A stretch of 64,000 nt of DNA, taken from the NCBI GenBank assembly GCA_021414005.1, contig JAIOPH010000037.1, positions 62,001-126,000 of the forward strand, in the 5' to 3' direction. Origin of the DNA: Chthoniobacter sp. GTDB lineage: Bacteria; Verrucomicrobiota; Verrucomicrobiia; Chthoniobacterales; Chthoniobacteraceae. A model generated the notes under the pieces. That model had not been told where the DNA came from, did not search any database, and worked only from the letters and a program-made list of their open reading frames with translations. This document shows positions 8,933-22,179 of this stretch, one piece after another. How positions within the stretch are numbered: position 1 is the first letter of the stretch; each line of letters starts with the position of its first letter. The translations under genes were made by a program, and so were the position numbers.

Positions 8933-9030
8933 GGGTGGAGGTGGATGGCCGGGATGAAACGGCACGCTGCCGGTGTTGCCAAGCGCGGCGCGGAGTTGCA
9001 AACGCCGCCGGCTTTCGGGACACCACTCCG

Positions 9031-9585
9031 ATGCCACCTTTCACCGCCGTCCTGCTCGCCGGAGGGCAGTCCACCCGCATGGGCCGCGACAAGGCGGGCG
9101 CGCTGTTTCGCGGCGTGCCGCTTTGGCAGCACCAACTCGCCACCTTGCGCGCGGTGCAGTCTGCCGAACTGCTCATCTCCGGTCGCGTGGATGGACCGTA
9201 TGCCGGCGCGGGTGTCGAGATTTTGCCCGACGATTTCCCTGGCCTTGGTCCGCTCGCCGGTCTCGAGTCCGCGCTGCGCCGCGCCGGCCACCCGCTCGTG
9301 CTGGTGCTGGCCGTCGATTTGCCCGCGATGACGCCTGACTTTCTCGCCAGCCTGCTGCGCGGCGGCACCGGCTGCGTGCCGCAGGCAGACGGATGGTGCG
9401 AGCCGCTGGCCGCCGTTTATCCGCGAACCTGCCTGCCGCTGGTCAGCGAGTGTCTGCATGCGGACGACCGCTCGATGCAGCGTTTCGTCCGGCTGGCTGC
9501 GGAAGCCGGGCTGCTCACACTTCGCGATCTCGCGCCCGCCGAGCGCCCTCTTTTTCACAATGCCAATCACCCCGGCGATTTGTAG
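9031..9585 (+). CDS. mobA: molybdenum cofactor guanylyltransferase
   Basis: A 184-residue nucleotidyltransferase that attaches GMP to molybdopterin. The N-terminal signature LLAGGQSTRMGRDKA (about residues 8-22) binds GTP, and LVLAVDLPAM is the family's second motif with the metal-binding Asp. It lies 98 bp from the divergent ABC permease start. No other moco genes are nearby. A related alternative is another small NTP transferase, but the motif set and length fit MobA. Confidence 0.9.
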   Translation: MPPFTAVLLAGGQSTRMGRDKAGALFRGVPLWQHQLATLRAVQSAELLISGRVDGPYAGAGVEILPDDFPGLGPLAGLESALRRAGHPLVLVLAVDLPAMTPDFLASLLRGGTGCVPQADGWCEPLAAVYPRTCLPLVSECLHADDRSMQRFVRLAAEAGLLTLRDLAPAERPLFHNANHPGDL

Positions 9586-9663
9586 CTCTCTCCCGCGCGT
9601 GCAATCCCTGCTTTCCTTCCGGCCCGGCGCAGCCTAAGCCAGTCCGCACAACCCACTCCGCCT

Positions 9664-10641
9664 ATGATTCTCGGCTTCCTTATCGGTTTCATCATTTGGT
9701 TTCTCGCCCGCTACCTCGTGGCCGGGCTTTACACGGTGGATCAAAACGAACGCGCGGTGAAAACGATCTTTGGGCGCGCGGAACGGCTCGGCACCCAGAC
9801 CACGCTCGACGATCCCATCGCCGAGGCCCTGCGTCCCGAGGAACGCGAGCGCTATTGCTATCCGCAGGTGCGCGTCATTCCGCCGGGTGGGCCGTATTTC
9901 AAATGGCCGTGGGAGCGCGTGTTTAAAGTGACCGTCTCCACGCAGACCTTGAACATGGCTTTTGATCCCGAGGATCCGACGGCCAACGAAGGCGGCTCGA
10001 AACTCAGCGCGGTGACCAAGGACCAACTCGACACGGGCCTCACCGGGCAGATCCGCTACCGCATCTGCGAGCGGAATCTTTACGCGTATCTCTTCGGCGT
10101 GAAGCGCCCGATCGTACATGTCATGGGCTACTACATCAGCGTGCTGCGCGAGCGCATCGCGAACTTCATCGCGCCGCCGCCACTCGAAGACGCCGCCGAC
10201 AACACCATCGCCAGCGTGGCCGGCATCTCGATCAACGACCTGCGCAAAAACCTCTCGTCGCTGAACGAACACATGGAACGCGAATGCGCCAGCTCGGCGC
10301 CGCGCTACGGCATCACGTTCGATGCTTCGCTCATCACCGGCATCGACCCGCCGCACGAGGTGGAAAGTGCGCTCGCCGCGATCAATACCGCGCACAATCA
10401 GGTCAGCTCGGACATCTCGCTGGCGCAGGCTTCGGCGGACCAAAAGATCGTCCAGTCAAAGCGTGCGGTGGAAATCGAAACGCTCAACGCCCAGGCGGAA
10501 GTCGAGCCGCTGCGCGCGCTCGCCGACCAGCTTACCGCCCTGCGCGCCAGTGGCGCGGATGCGCTCGCCGCCTACCGGAGAAACGTGCGGCTCAAACTCT
10601 TCAAGGAAGCCAGCCAGGTCATCATGGAGGACGCACAATGA
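9664..10641 (+). CDS. SPFH/band-7 membrane protein, first of a pair
   Basis: A 325-residue stomatin/prohibitin-type protein. A short N-terminal hydrophobic segment (ILGFLIGFIIWFLARYLVAG) is followed by VDQNERAVKTIFGR, the typical start of an SPFH domain, which extends to about residue 240. The C-terminal part is charged and helical (ASADQKIVQSKRAVEIETL), as expected for the oligomerising coiled coil. Such proteins form membrane-bound ring or cage assemblies around proteases or lipid domains. It overlaps the next gene, a second SPFH protein, by four bases, which suggests a hetero-oligomer. Confidence 0.88.
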   Translation: MILGFLIGFIIWFLARYLVAGLYTVDQNERAVKTIFGRAERLGTQTTLDDPIAEALRPEERERYCYPQVRVIPPGGPYFKWPWERVFKVTVSTQTLNMAFDPEDPTANEGGSKLSAVTKDQLDTGLTGQIRYRICERNLYAYLFGVKRPIVHVMGYYISVLRERIANFIAPPPLEDAADNTIASVAGISINDLRKNLSSLNEHMERECASSAPRYGITFDASLITGIDPPHEVESALAAINTAHNQVSSDISLAQASADQKIVQSKRAVEIETLNAQAEVEPLRALADQLTALRASGADALAAYRRNVRLKLFKEASQVIMEDAQ

Positions 10642-11558
10642 ATACTTTGACTGCTGCCGTCGGGACCTTCATCGGGCTCTTCATTTTCGTGCCCATCGTC
10701 TTCGCGCTGCTCCGCGCATTCGGCGTCTATGCCATCGTCGAGGAAGGCCGCTGCCATGTGTATGTGCTCTTTGGTAAAGTGCTCGCGGTGCTTGACGAGC
10801 CGGGGATCTATTTCCTCTGGGGAAAACTCGGGATCGTCGGGCCGATCGTGAACTGGCTTGGCCAATGCCACGTCCTCGATTTGCGCCTCGATCAGACCTA
10901 CCTCCGCAGCCAGCCCGTGAACAGCGAGGAGGGTGCGCCGATGGGCATCGGCATCTGGTATGAAATGTTCATTAGCGACCCGGTTGCCTACCTTTTCAAA
11001 AACGCCGACCCGCGCGGCTCACTCAGCGCGAATGTGAGCAGCTCCACGGTGCGCTGCCTGAGCAATATGCCGCTCGGCGCGATGCTCGAAACGCGGCACG
11101 CCATGTCGCTCGCCGTCCGCACCGAGGTGTCGCCGAAATCGAGCGAGTGGGGCTACAAACTCGGCAGCGTTTATATCCGCAAAGTGCATTTCCGCGATGG
11201 TGGGATGATCCGGCAGATCGAGGCGAAAGTCGTGAACCGCTTGCGGCAGGTGACCAGTGCGATCAAGCAGGACGGCGCGAATCAGGTCAGCATCATCAGC
11301 AGCACCGCCGAGCGGCAGGCCGCCATCGAGTTTGCCAAGGCCGCTGCGATGCGTCCGCGCATTGTCGGCGAAGCTCTCCAGCTCATCTCGCAGGACCGCG
11401 AGATTATTGATTCGATGTTTGAGATCCTGGAGATGCAAAAAATCATCGAGGGCGAGGCGCGGGTGACGATCGTCCCGCCGAAAAGCGAATTGCTGAATCA
11501 ACTCCTCGCCGCTCAGTCCGGGGGGAAGCAGGCGTCACCACCACCGATCAAGAAATAG
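10638..11558 (+). CDS. SPFH/band-7 membrane protein, second of a pair
   Basis: 306 residues from the ATG at 10638, in ATGA overlap with the first SPFH gene. The N-terminal membrane segment is about residues 6-29 (AVGTFIGLFIFVPIVFALL), followed by YAIVEEGRCHVYVLFGKVL and an SPFH domain. The C-terminal helix contains TAERQAAIEFAKAAAMRP. It is clearly a different paralogue from its neighbour, not a recent duplicate. Function is inferred only from family: membrane scaffolding, probably as a mixed complex. Confidence 0.87.
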   Translation: MNTLTAAVGTFIGLFIFVPIVFALLRAFGVYAIVEEGRCHVYVLFGKVLAVLDEPGIYFLWGKLGIVGPIVNWLGQCHVLDLRLDQTYLRSQPVNSEEGAPMGIGIWYEMFISDPVAYLFKNADPRGSLSANVSSSTVRCLSNMPLGAMLETRHAMSLAVRTEVSPKSSEWGYKLGSVYIRKVHFRDGGMIRQIEAKVVNRLRQVTSAIKQDGANQVSIISSTAERQAAIEFAKAAAMRPRIVGEALQLISQDREIIDSMFEILEMQKIIEGEARVTIVPPKSELLNQLLAAQSGGKQASPPPIKK

Positions 11559-11563
11559 GCTGA

Positions 11564-12106
11564 TTACGCGGGACCGGCCCGCGTCTCGATCCAGCGCGCC
11601 CAGAGCCAGCAAAGGTCGGAGAGCCGGTTGAGGTAGCGGAGGATTTCTCCGTTCACCGGGGTGCCGGTTTCGGCGAGCAGGGCGATGTGGCGCTCTGCGC
11701 GGCGACAGACCGTGCGGGCGACATCGAGCGTGGCGGAGCCGAGTGTGGCACCGGGCGTGGCCCAACCCTGGTAGTTGATCTGGTGATTCTTTTCGAGGTC
11801 GTCGATGCGCGCCGTCAGCGCCTCGACCATCGGCTTTTCCACGAAATGAAAACCACCTGCCGTGTAGCGCGCGCGGTCCTCGGGCAGGACGGCGAGTTCG
11901 CCCATGAGGAGGACAAGTTCCTTTTGGATCGCGAGGACGGCGTCCGTGACAAATGCCTCAGCGACGGTGGCGCGGACCATGCCGAGCGCGGCGTTGAGCT
12001 CATCCACCGCGCCATTCGCGGCGATGCGGGCGTCGGTTTTCGGCACGCGGCGGCCATACATGAGGCCGGTCGTGCCGTCGTCGCCGGTCTTCGTGGCGAT
12101 GGACAT
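11564..12106 (-). CDS. cob(I)alamin adenosyltransferase, PduO type
   Basis: A 180-residue ATP:corrinoid adenosyltransferase that makes adenosylcobalamin. The ATG at 12106 gives MSIATKTGDDGTTG, the P-loop-like ATP-binding N-terminus; a GTG two codons upstream is an alternative. GRRVPKTD, CRRAERHIALLAE and RYLNRLSDLCWLWAR are the other family motifs. It lies about ten bases downstream of the squalene-cyclase-like gene on the same strand, so they may be co-transcribed. The B12-dependent metH is in the same window but 14 kb away and uses methylcobalamin, so this enzyme must serve another B12 enzyme. Confidence 0.92.
   Translation of the reverse strand: MSIATKTGDDGTTGLMYGRRVPKTDARIAANGAVDELNAALGMVRATVAEAFVTDAVLAIQKELVLLMGELAVLPEDRARYTAGGFHFVEKPMVEALTARIDDLEKNHQINYQGWATPGATLGSATLDVARTVCRRAERHIALLAETGTPVNGEILRYLNRLSDLCWLWARWIETRAGPA
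11566..11584. terminator. GC-rich hairpin between convergent genes
   Basis: ACGCGGG-ACCGG-CCCGCGT forms a 7-bp perfect stem with a 5-base loop at the junction of the convergent SPFH and adenosyltransferase genes, partly inside the latter's last codons. There is no T-run on either side, so it may only slow polymerase or protect transcript ends. Confidence 0.3.
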
Positions 12107-12115
12107 CGGCACGCG

Positions 12116-13651
12116 CTAGATGCGGCTGCTGGCGAGGTAGCGGTAGTAAACCTCCAGCATCAGGATGCAGCAGGAATTTCGGAAAATCTGTCCGTCAGGA
12201 CTGCTGGCGCCACCACTCTGGATGTCCCCGCTGCCGCCACGCGTGGGTTTCCAGCTTCCGTCTTCATTTTGCGCCTTGAGCAGTTCCGGTTGAAACTGGC
12301 GGTTCCATTTCGTCCACGCTGACCCGCCGTGCTGAAAGCATGCCTGGGTGCCGTAATACCATCCGTAGAGATCGGCATCGGCGGCATCGTAGTCGAGTTT
12401 TGGAGCGTCCTTGCGATCGATCAGGAAATCGAGCGCCTTGCGCACGGTCTGTCCGCGACCACCCTCATGGTGGGTCGTCTGCAAAACCAGAATACCAACC
12501 GCCGTGAGCGCCCATCTGTCGCCCGGGCTGGTGTAACCAAATCCGCCCTGAGGCCCTCTCACGCGGAGAACTCCATCCACTGCTTTTTTAAGAGCGGAAT
12601 CGACACCATCAATGTTCAACCCGCTGAGCTTGGCGGCTTTGAGCGCTTGGACCTGCCACCCACTGACCGAGGTGTCTCCCGCCCCCTTGCTGTATCCGTA
12701 AGACCAACCGCCGTCGGGGCTCTGACCCTGGACGATCGTGTAAACCGCTTTCTTGAGAACCTCGGCAATCTTCTGCTCCTTCGTGAGAATGTAGGCTTCG
12801 CCGAGGGCGTAGGTCGCGATCCCGTGTTCGTAAGAGGTGGAATTGCCGCCGCCTCGCGAAATCGTCGCTCCGCTGCCGGCTGTGGTGACGAGAAAATCAA
12901 TCGCCTTGCGCACGCACGGCCCAAATTCCTTGGATGAAGGTCTTTCGCAATGCCCCATAAAACTCAACAGTGCGAGCCCCGTCATGCCGACGGAGAATTG
13001 CTGGCCGAAGGAGCCATCCGCGTTCTGCTGCGTTTTCAGCCAGCGCAGTCCCTTGATGATGGCCTCCTCGCATTGTGGGCTGCCGCCATTGTTGCGCATC
13101 GAAGTCGCGCGGGTGACCACGCTGCACCGGTCGTTCATGATGGTGGGAAGTCCAAAGCCGTTTCCGCCTCCGCCGAGCCCGCCATTGCCTTGCCCGCCGA
13201 ACAGGCTGTTACCCGTTCCGCCCTGACCGCCCATTTTGTTGGGAATCACCTGGTTGGCATTTGCCATGGTGACCATTTCCGGCAGGGCGATCTTGGCGAG
13301 AGGGTTGTTTACGGTGATGCGTTTCGACTGCATCGGCGCGCTCATGGTGTTCTTCTTCTTGTCCATCGAGACCTTGTGCTCCAAGGCGCGGCTGCTGGGG
13401 TTCACGGCTCCCGGTCCTCCTTTGAAAGTAGGAACGCGCTTGGTCATGTTTTGCTGCACCACATAAACGGCTGCCCCCGCGCCGAAGAGCAGATGAACGC
13501 CGATGCTCACAAGGAGAAACTTACTCGCGAGAATTTTCTGCCAAGTGGTCAGCTTCCTTTTTGGCGGAGGCGAATGAGGGAGTTCCGGTGGAACGGAGTC
13601 ATCCAAGGGAATCTCCTCGTTCGGCGGCTGATATTCGTCGTCGGCGTTCAT
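12116..13651 (-). CDS. membrane-anchored squalene-cyclase/prenyltransferase-repeat protein
   Basis: A 511-residue protein. A Pro/Glu-rich cytoplasmic N-terminus (1-40) is followed by one membrane segment (about 44-66, LVSIGVHLLFGAGAAVYVV), a Gly/Asn-rich linker (about 140-175), and an alpha/alpha-toroid of prenyltransferase-type repeats (about 190-505). Repeat cores include GLRWLKTQQNADGSFG, QSPDGGWSYG, GPQGGFGYTS and AQNEDGSW. The DCTAE-type catalytic motif of squalene-hopene cyclase is not present, so it is probably not a cyclase. Similar proteins are common in Planctomycetes and Verrucomicrobiota, with unknown roles. Confidence 0.85.
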   Translation of the reverse strand: MNADDEYQPPNEEIPLDDSVPPELPHSPPPKRKLTTWQKILASKFLLVSIGVHLLFGAGAAVYVVQQNMTKRVPTFKGGPGAVNPSSRALEHKVSMDKKKNTMSAPMQSKRITVNNPLAKIALPEMVTMANANQVIPNKMGGQGGTGNSLFGGQGNGGLGGGGNGFGLPTIMNDRCSVVTRATSMRNNGGSPQCEEAIIKGLRWLKTQQNADGSFGQQFSVGMTGLALLSFMGHCERPSSKEFGPCVRKAIDFLVTTAGSGATISRGGGNSTSYEHGIATYALGEAYILTKEQKIAEVLKKAVYTIVQGQSPDGGWSYGYSKGAGDTSVSGWQVQALKAAKLSGLNIDGVDSALKKAVDGVLRVRGPQGGFGYTSPGDRWALTAVGILVLQTTHHEGGRGQTVRKALDFLIDRKDAPKLDYDAADADLYGWYYGTQACFQHGGSAWTKWNRQFQPELLKAQNEDGSWKPTRGGSGDIQSGGASSPDGQIFRNSCCILMLEVYYRYLASSRI

Positions 13652-13802
13652 TGATTTCTTATGGGAGGATAAGGGTTGTGCGGATGCTCTTTAAGCTGGT
13701 GCAGAATGTATGCAAACGGAAGCTGCGTCGCGTCTTTTTTTACCGAAGCGGGCACCCGAATGAAAATCTCCTCTACGGGCAGAATCCGGAGTCGATGGGC
13801 TC

Positions 13803-13847
13803 CAAAAACAGCAAAGGCCGAAGACCGCTGTGGCCTTCGACCTTTGC
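13803..13847 (-). terminator. intrinsic terminator of the rpoBC operon
   Basis: GCAAAGG pairs with CCTTTGC and the inner CGAAG pairs with CTTCG, with one C-A mismatch and an 11-base loop (13811-13847). Read on the minus strand it begins 26 bases after the rpoC stop and is followed by TGTTTTTGG. This is a classic stem plus U-tract arrangement. Confidence 0.75.
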
Positions 13848-13872
13848 AGGTTTGAACGGACGGAGCTGTCGT

Positions 13873-17994
<4,122 letters not shown>

Positions 17995-18029
17995 AAGATA
18001 TAAGTTAGCTGGTAGTTTGTGGGTGTTGG

Positions 18030-21000
18030 TTAGATGAGACCAGCGGTCAACGCCGCGGGTGCTTTGCCGCCGACTTTCACATCGAGGCCGAGGGACTGCA
18101 TTTCTTTGATGAGCACGTTGAAGCTCTCCGGCGTGCCGGCTTCGAGTGAGTTATCGCCTTTAACGATGGACTCGTAGATGCGGGTGCGGCCGGCCACGTC
18201 GTCGGACTTCACGGTCAGGAGTTCCTGCAACGTGTAAGCCGCGCCGTATGCTTCGAGCGCCCACACCTCCATCTCGCCGAAGCGCTGGCCGCCATACTGC
18301 GCCTTGCCGCCCAGCGGTTGCTGGGTGACGAGGGAGTAAGGTCCGACGGCGCGGGCGTGGATCTTGTCGGCGACCAAGTGACCGAGTTTGAGCATGTAGA
18401 TGTAACCGACAACAATCGGTTGATCGAAGGCATCGCCGGTGCGCCCGTCATAGACGATGGCCTTGCCGGTTTCGCTGATCCAAGTGTAGCCATCAACCTT
18501 TCGGGCCTGCTTGAGGTAGTCGAAAATGATCGACTCGTGAATGCCGTCGAAGACGGGCGTGGCGACCTTGAAGCCGAGCGCTTTCGCAGCGACGCCAAGG
18601 TGGGTTTCGAGAACCTGGCCGACGTTCATGCGCGAAGGCACGCCGAGCGGGTTGAGGCAGATCTCTACGGGAGTGCCGTCCGCGAGGAAGGGCATGTCTT
18701 CCTCGGGCACGATGCGGGCGACAACGCCCTTGTTGCCATGGCGTCCGGCCATTTTGTCACCGACCGACAGCTTGCGCTTCGAGGCGACATAAACCACGAC
18801 CTGCTTGATGATGCCGGGATCGACATCGTCGCCGCTTTCAACCTTGTCCATGGAGCGCTCGCGCTCGAGTTCGAGTTCGGCAAACTTGGGCTCAAATTGC
18901 CCGATGATCTCGCGGATCTTGTTGCGGATCGGCGATGGGTCGATGTCCACATGATCATAGACGCCGGCGAGTTTGCGCAGCAAAGTCTTGGTGATTTTGC
19001 GGTTGGCAGGAATGATGATTTCGCCCGTCTGGGCGTTGACCACGTCGAGCGGGATTTTTTCGCCGAGGAGGATGTTGGAAAGCGCCTCGGTAAGCTGCTC
19101 GTGGAGTTCGTCCTTCCGCTTGCCGTAGTCTTCGTCGATGACCTTTGCCTGACGCTTGCTTTCGGCGGGCGAAAGTTTGACGCGCGTGACTTCCTTCCGG
19201 CTCGACACTTTGACATCCATGACGATGCCATAGGTTCCAGACGGGACGGTCAGCGAGGTGTCTTTCACGTCAGCCGCCTTCTCGCCGAAGATGGCGCGCA
19301 GGAGGCGCTCTTCAGGGGCGAGTTCGGTTTCGGATTTCGGCGTGATCTTGCCGACGAGGATGTCGCCGGGCTTCACTTCCGCGCCGACGCGGATGACGCC
19401 ATCCGGGCCGAGGTTGCGGAGCGCTTCTTCGCTGACATTCGGGATGTCGCGCGTGATTTCCTCCGGGCCGAGCTTGGTGTCGCGGGCGCCGATGTCGAAC
19501 TCATCAATGTGGATCGAGGTGTAGATGTCCTCTTTCACGACCTTCTCGGAAATCGTGATTGCGTCCTCGAAGTTGTATCCGTTCCAAGGCATGAACGCGA
19601 CGAGCACGTTCCGGCCAAGGGCCAGTTCGCCTTTCTCGGTGTTCGGGCCGTCGGCGATGACGTCGCCCTTTTTTACGGATTGGCCTTTCTTGACGATCGG
19701 CTTTTGGTTCACGCAGGTGCCAGCGTTGGAGCGCATGAACTTGCGGAGGTCGTAGAGATACACGCCTTCTTCCGGGTCATGTTTCAGCTTCTTTTTGCCT
19801 TCGGGCAGAGCGCCGTCTTTGGTGACGACAATGAGGTCGCCGCTGACGCTGGCCACTTTGCCGTTGGCCTCGGCGACGATGACCGCCCGGGAGTCGCGGG
19901 CCACTTTGCCCTCCATGCCGGTGCCGACGAGCGGGGACTCGGAAATGAGGAGCGGCACGCCCTGGCGCTGCATGTTCGAACCCATCAAGGCGCGGTTGGC
20001 GTCGTCGTGTTCGAGGAAGGGGATGAGGCCGGCGGCCACGGAAACGAGCTGTTTGGGCGACACGTCCATGTAGTGGACTTTCGCCGGCTCGACTTCGAGG
20101 AAGTCGCCACGGTAGCGGACGCTGACTTTCTCGCTGGTGAAATGGCCTTTTTCGTCGATGGCGGAATTCGCCTGAGCCACGAGGAAGCTCTCTTCCTTGT
20201 CGCCGGTGAGAAAGTCGATCTGATCAGTCACGCGCCCGTTCACAACCTTGCAATAAGGCGTTTCGATAAAGCCGAAATCGTTGATTTTGGCAAACGTGGA
20301 CATCGATGAAATGAGGCCGATGTTCGGACCTTCCGGAGTCTCGATGGGGCAGATGCGACCGTAGTGTGAAGGATGCACGTCGCGGACTTCAAAGCCCGCG
20401 CGATCTCTAGAGAGACCGCCTGGCCCGAGGGCCGAGAGACGGCGCTTATGGGTCAGTTCGGCGAGCGGGTTCGTCTGATCCATGAATTGCGAGAGCTGGC
20501 TCCGCCCAAAGAAATCGCGAATGACGGCGCTCAGGGCCTTCGGATTGATGAGCTTCTGTGGCGTCATGCCTTCGATGTTCACGTCGAATAGCGTCATGCG
20601 CTCTTTGACCAGACGCTCTGTGCGGGCGAGGCCCACGCGGCACTGGTTGGCGAGAAGTTCGCCCACGGTCCGCACGCGGCGGCTGCCGAGGTGATCAATG
20701 TCGTCGAGCATGCCTTCGCCGCGGCGCAGGCCGATGAGATACTTCATCGCCGCGATGAAGTCTTCCTTCGTCATCGTCCGTTCGTCGAGTGACGTGTCGA
20801 GGCCCATCTTCTGGTTGAGCTTGTAGCGCCCGACCCGACCGAGATCGTATTTCTTCGGGTCGAAAAACAGCCGTTTGAGCAGGCCGCGCGCGTTCGGCAC
20901 GGTTGGTGGGTCGCCAGGGCGGAGGCGGCGGTAGATGTCCTTGAGCGCTTCCTCCTCGTCGTGGGCGGGATCCTTTTTCAGCGCCTTGATGACGGTGTCA

Positions 21001-21827
21001 TCGAGCTTCGTATCGACGACTTGCACGTCCTTCACACCAAGCGCGAGAATCTGCCGGATCGTCGCCTTGGTCAGCGGTTCGAAAGCCCGCGCCACGGTGA
21101 TTTCGCCATCGCGGACGTCGGCTATGAGCACTTTGGTGGCGATCTCTTCTTCTTCGAGACCTTCGGAGAGCTTGAGCTTCTCGACCTTGTAGAAAATTTT
21201 GATGATTTCCTCGTCCGAGCCGTACCCGAGGGCGCGGAGGAAAGTAGTCGCGAGGAACTTCCGGCGGCGTTTCCGACGGTCGAGATAAACGTAGAGCAGG
21301 TCGTTCGTGTCGAACTGCACTTCCACCCACGAGCCCCGATCCGGGATGATGCGGAAACTGAACAGCGTCTTGCCATTGAGATGCAGCGAGGACTCGAAGC
21401 AGATGCCCGGTGAGCGATGCAACTGCGAGACCACGACGCGTTCCGCGCCATTGATGACGAATGTGCCTTGGGGCGTCATCAAGGGGATTTCGCCCATGTA
21501 CACTTTCTCCTCCTTGGTTGCCTTTTCCTCCTTAAGCAGGAAGGTCACATGCAACGGCGCGCTAAAGGTCTGCCCCTCGCGCATGGCCTCGCGGATACTC
21601 AGCTTTGGCTCGCCGATTTCGTAGCTCGCGAAATCGAGCGTGATTTTTTCGTCGTAGCTCTGGATTGGGAAGACCTCCTTAAAGACTGCTTGAAGGCCGG
21701 TCATCTTCCGCTTGCTCGGCGTTATGTCCTGCTGGAGGAACTCGACGTAGCTGTCGAGTTGGACTTCGATGAGGTTCGGCGGTTGGGCGCCTTCACGGAG
21801 TTTGCCAAAATATTTGCGTTCAGACAT
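18030..21827 (-). CDS. rpoB: RNA polymerase beta subunit
   Basis: A 1265-residue subunit of RNA polymerase. The rifampicin pocket reads SQLSQFMDQTNPLAE followed by THKRRLSALGPGG, with the residues associated with sensitivity (Q, D, H, S) all present. The C-terminal GKAQYGGQRFGEMEVWALEA motif is intact. The ATG at 21827 starts MSERKYFGKL and lacks a Shine-Dalgarno sequence. The upstream gene is tRNA-Pro, not rplL, so the usual rplKAJL-rpoBC arrangement is broken here. The ~350-bp leader contains a long hairpin (21947-22007). Confidence 0.98.
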   Translation of the reverse strand: MSERKYFGKLREGAQPPNLIEVQLDSYVEFLQQDITPSKRKMTGLQAVFKEVFPIQSYDEKITLDFASYEIGEPKLSIREAMREGQTFSAPLHVTFLLKEEKATKEEKVYMGEIPLMTPQGTFVINGAERVVVSQLHRSPGICFESSLHLNGKTLFSFRIIPDRGSWVEVQFDTNDLLYVYLDRRKRRRKFLATTFLRALGYGSDEEIIKIFYKVEKLKLSEGLEEEEIATKVLIADVRDGEITVARAFEPLTKATIRQILALGVKDVQVVDTKLDDTVIKALKKDPAHDEEEALKDIYRRLRPGDPPTVPNARGLLKRLFFDPKKYDLGRVGRYKLNQKMGLDTSLDERTMTKEDFIAAMKYLIGLRRGEGMLDDIDHLGSRRVRTVGELLANQCRVGLARTERLVKERMTLFDVNIEGMTPQKLINPKALSAVIRDFFGRSQLSQFMDQTNPLAELTHKRRLSALGPGGLSRDRAGFEVRDVHPSHYGRICPIETPEGPNIGLISSMSTFAKINDFGFIETPYCKVVNGRVTDQIDFLTGDKEESFLVAQANSAIDEKGHFTSEKVSVRYRGDFLEVEPAKVHYMDVSPKQLVSVAAGLIPFLEHDDANRALMGSNMQRQGVPLLISESPLVGTGMEGKVARDSRAVIVAEANGKVASVSGDLIVVTKDGALPEGKKKLKHDPEEGVYLYDLRKFMRSNAGTCVNQKPIVKKGQSVKKGDVIADGPNTEKGELALGRNVLVAFMPWNGYNFEDAITISEKVVKEDIYTSIHIDEFDIGARDTKLGPEEITRDIPNVSEEALRNLGPDGVIRVGAEVKPGDILVGKITPKSETELAPEERLLRAIFGEKAADVKDTSLTVPSGTYGIVMDVKVSSRKEVTRVKLSPAESKRQAKVIDEDYGKRKDELHEQLTEALSNILLGEKIPLDVVNAQTGEIIIPANRKITKTLLRKLAGVYDHVDIDPSPIRNKIREIIGQFEPKFAELELERERSMDKVESGDDVDPGIIKQVVVYVASKRKLSVGDKMAGRHGNKGVVARIVPEEDMPFLADGTPVEICLNPLGVPSRMNVGQVLETHLGVAAKALGFKVATPVFDGIHESIIFDYLKQARKVDGYTWISETGKAIVYDGRTGDAFDQPIVVGYIYMLKLGHLVADKIHARAVGPYSLVTQQPLGGKAQYGGQRFGEMEVWALEAYGAAYTLQELLTVKSDDVAGRTRIYESIVKGDNSLEAGTPESFNVLIKEMQSLGLDVKVGGKAPAALTAGLI

Positions 21828-21946
21828 GGAGGTGGTTGCTCAGGTTGCTGGTTGCTGCTTGGCGCTCTTTCCTCCGCCGACCAGCCAACGGAGTGAGCGT
21901 GAAATTTAGGGTTGCTTCTCCGTCCGGGCATCGCCCCAAGCGAAAG

Positions 21947-22007
21947 CCGCAGAGACACCGAGACGCAGAGGACGAAATTCATCCTCTGCGTCTTGGTGTT
22001 TCTGCGG
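21947..22007. repeat. 26-bp-arm palindromic element in the rpoB leader
   Basis: Left arm 21947-21972 (CCGCAGAGACACCGAGACGC...) and right arm 21982-22007 are complementary apart from two C-to-T changes, around the 9-base loop CGAAATTCA. As RNA, at least one strand would pair throughout using G-U. The sequence resembles the 'CGCAGAGACGCAGAG' palindromes dispersed in several bacterial genomes. It lies about 120 bp upstream of rpoB. It could be a dispersed repeat or an attenuator-like leader structure; nothing here distinguishes the two. The rest of 21828-22179 shows no gene. Confidence 0.8.
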
Positions 22008-22036
22008 AAATAAAATTGGGCTGACGGCGGCGGCGG

Positions 22037-22065
22037 TAATCAACGGAATAAGACGAGGGTGACAA
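22037..22065 (-). promoter_or_regulatory. candidate sigma-70 promoter for rpoBC
   Basis: On the minus strand TTGTCA (22060-22065), a 17-base spacer and TGATTA (22037-22042) lie between tRNA-Pro and rpoB. The -35 is good and the -10 weak. Transcription would start near 22030, giving a ~200-base leader containing the long hairpin. Confidence 0.3.
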
Positions 22066-22179
22066 GTCCTCGCGGCAAAATGGACGCGGATTTTCCGCCA
22101 GCACCTCCCGAACCGCAAGGAGATTTTTCCATTTTTGGAAAAAACTTCCGCAGGCCGGTGGCCGTCGTTTTCCGGAGGG

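Noticed and set aside
12116..13651. Functional squalene-hopene cyclase
   Set aside because: The catalytic Asp-rich motif is missing, there is a membrane anchor and long linker, and the protein is shorter than cyclases.
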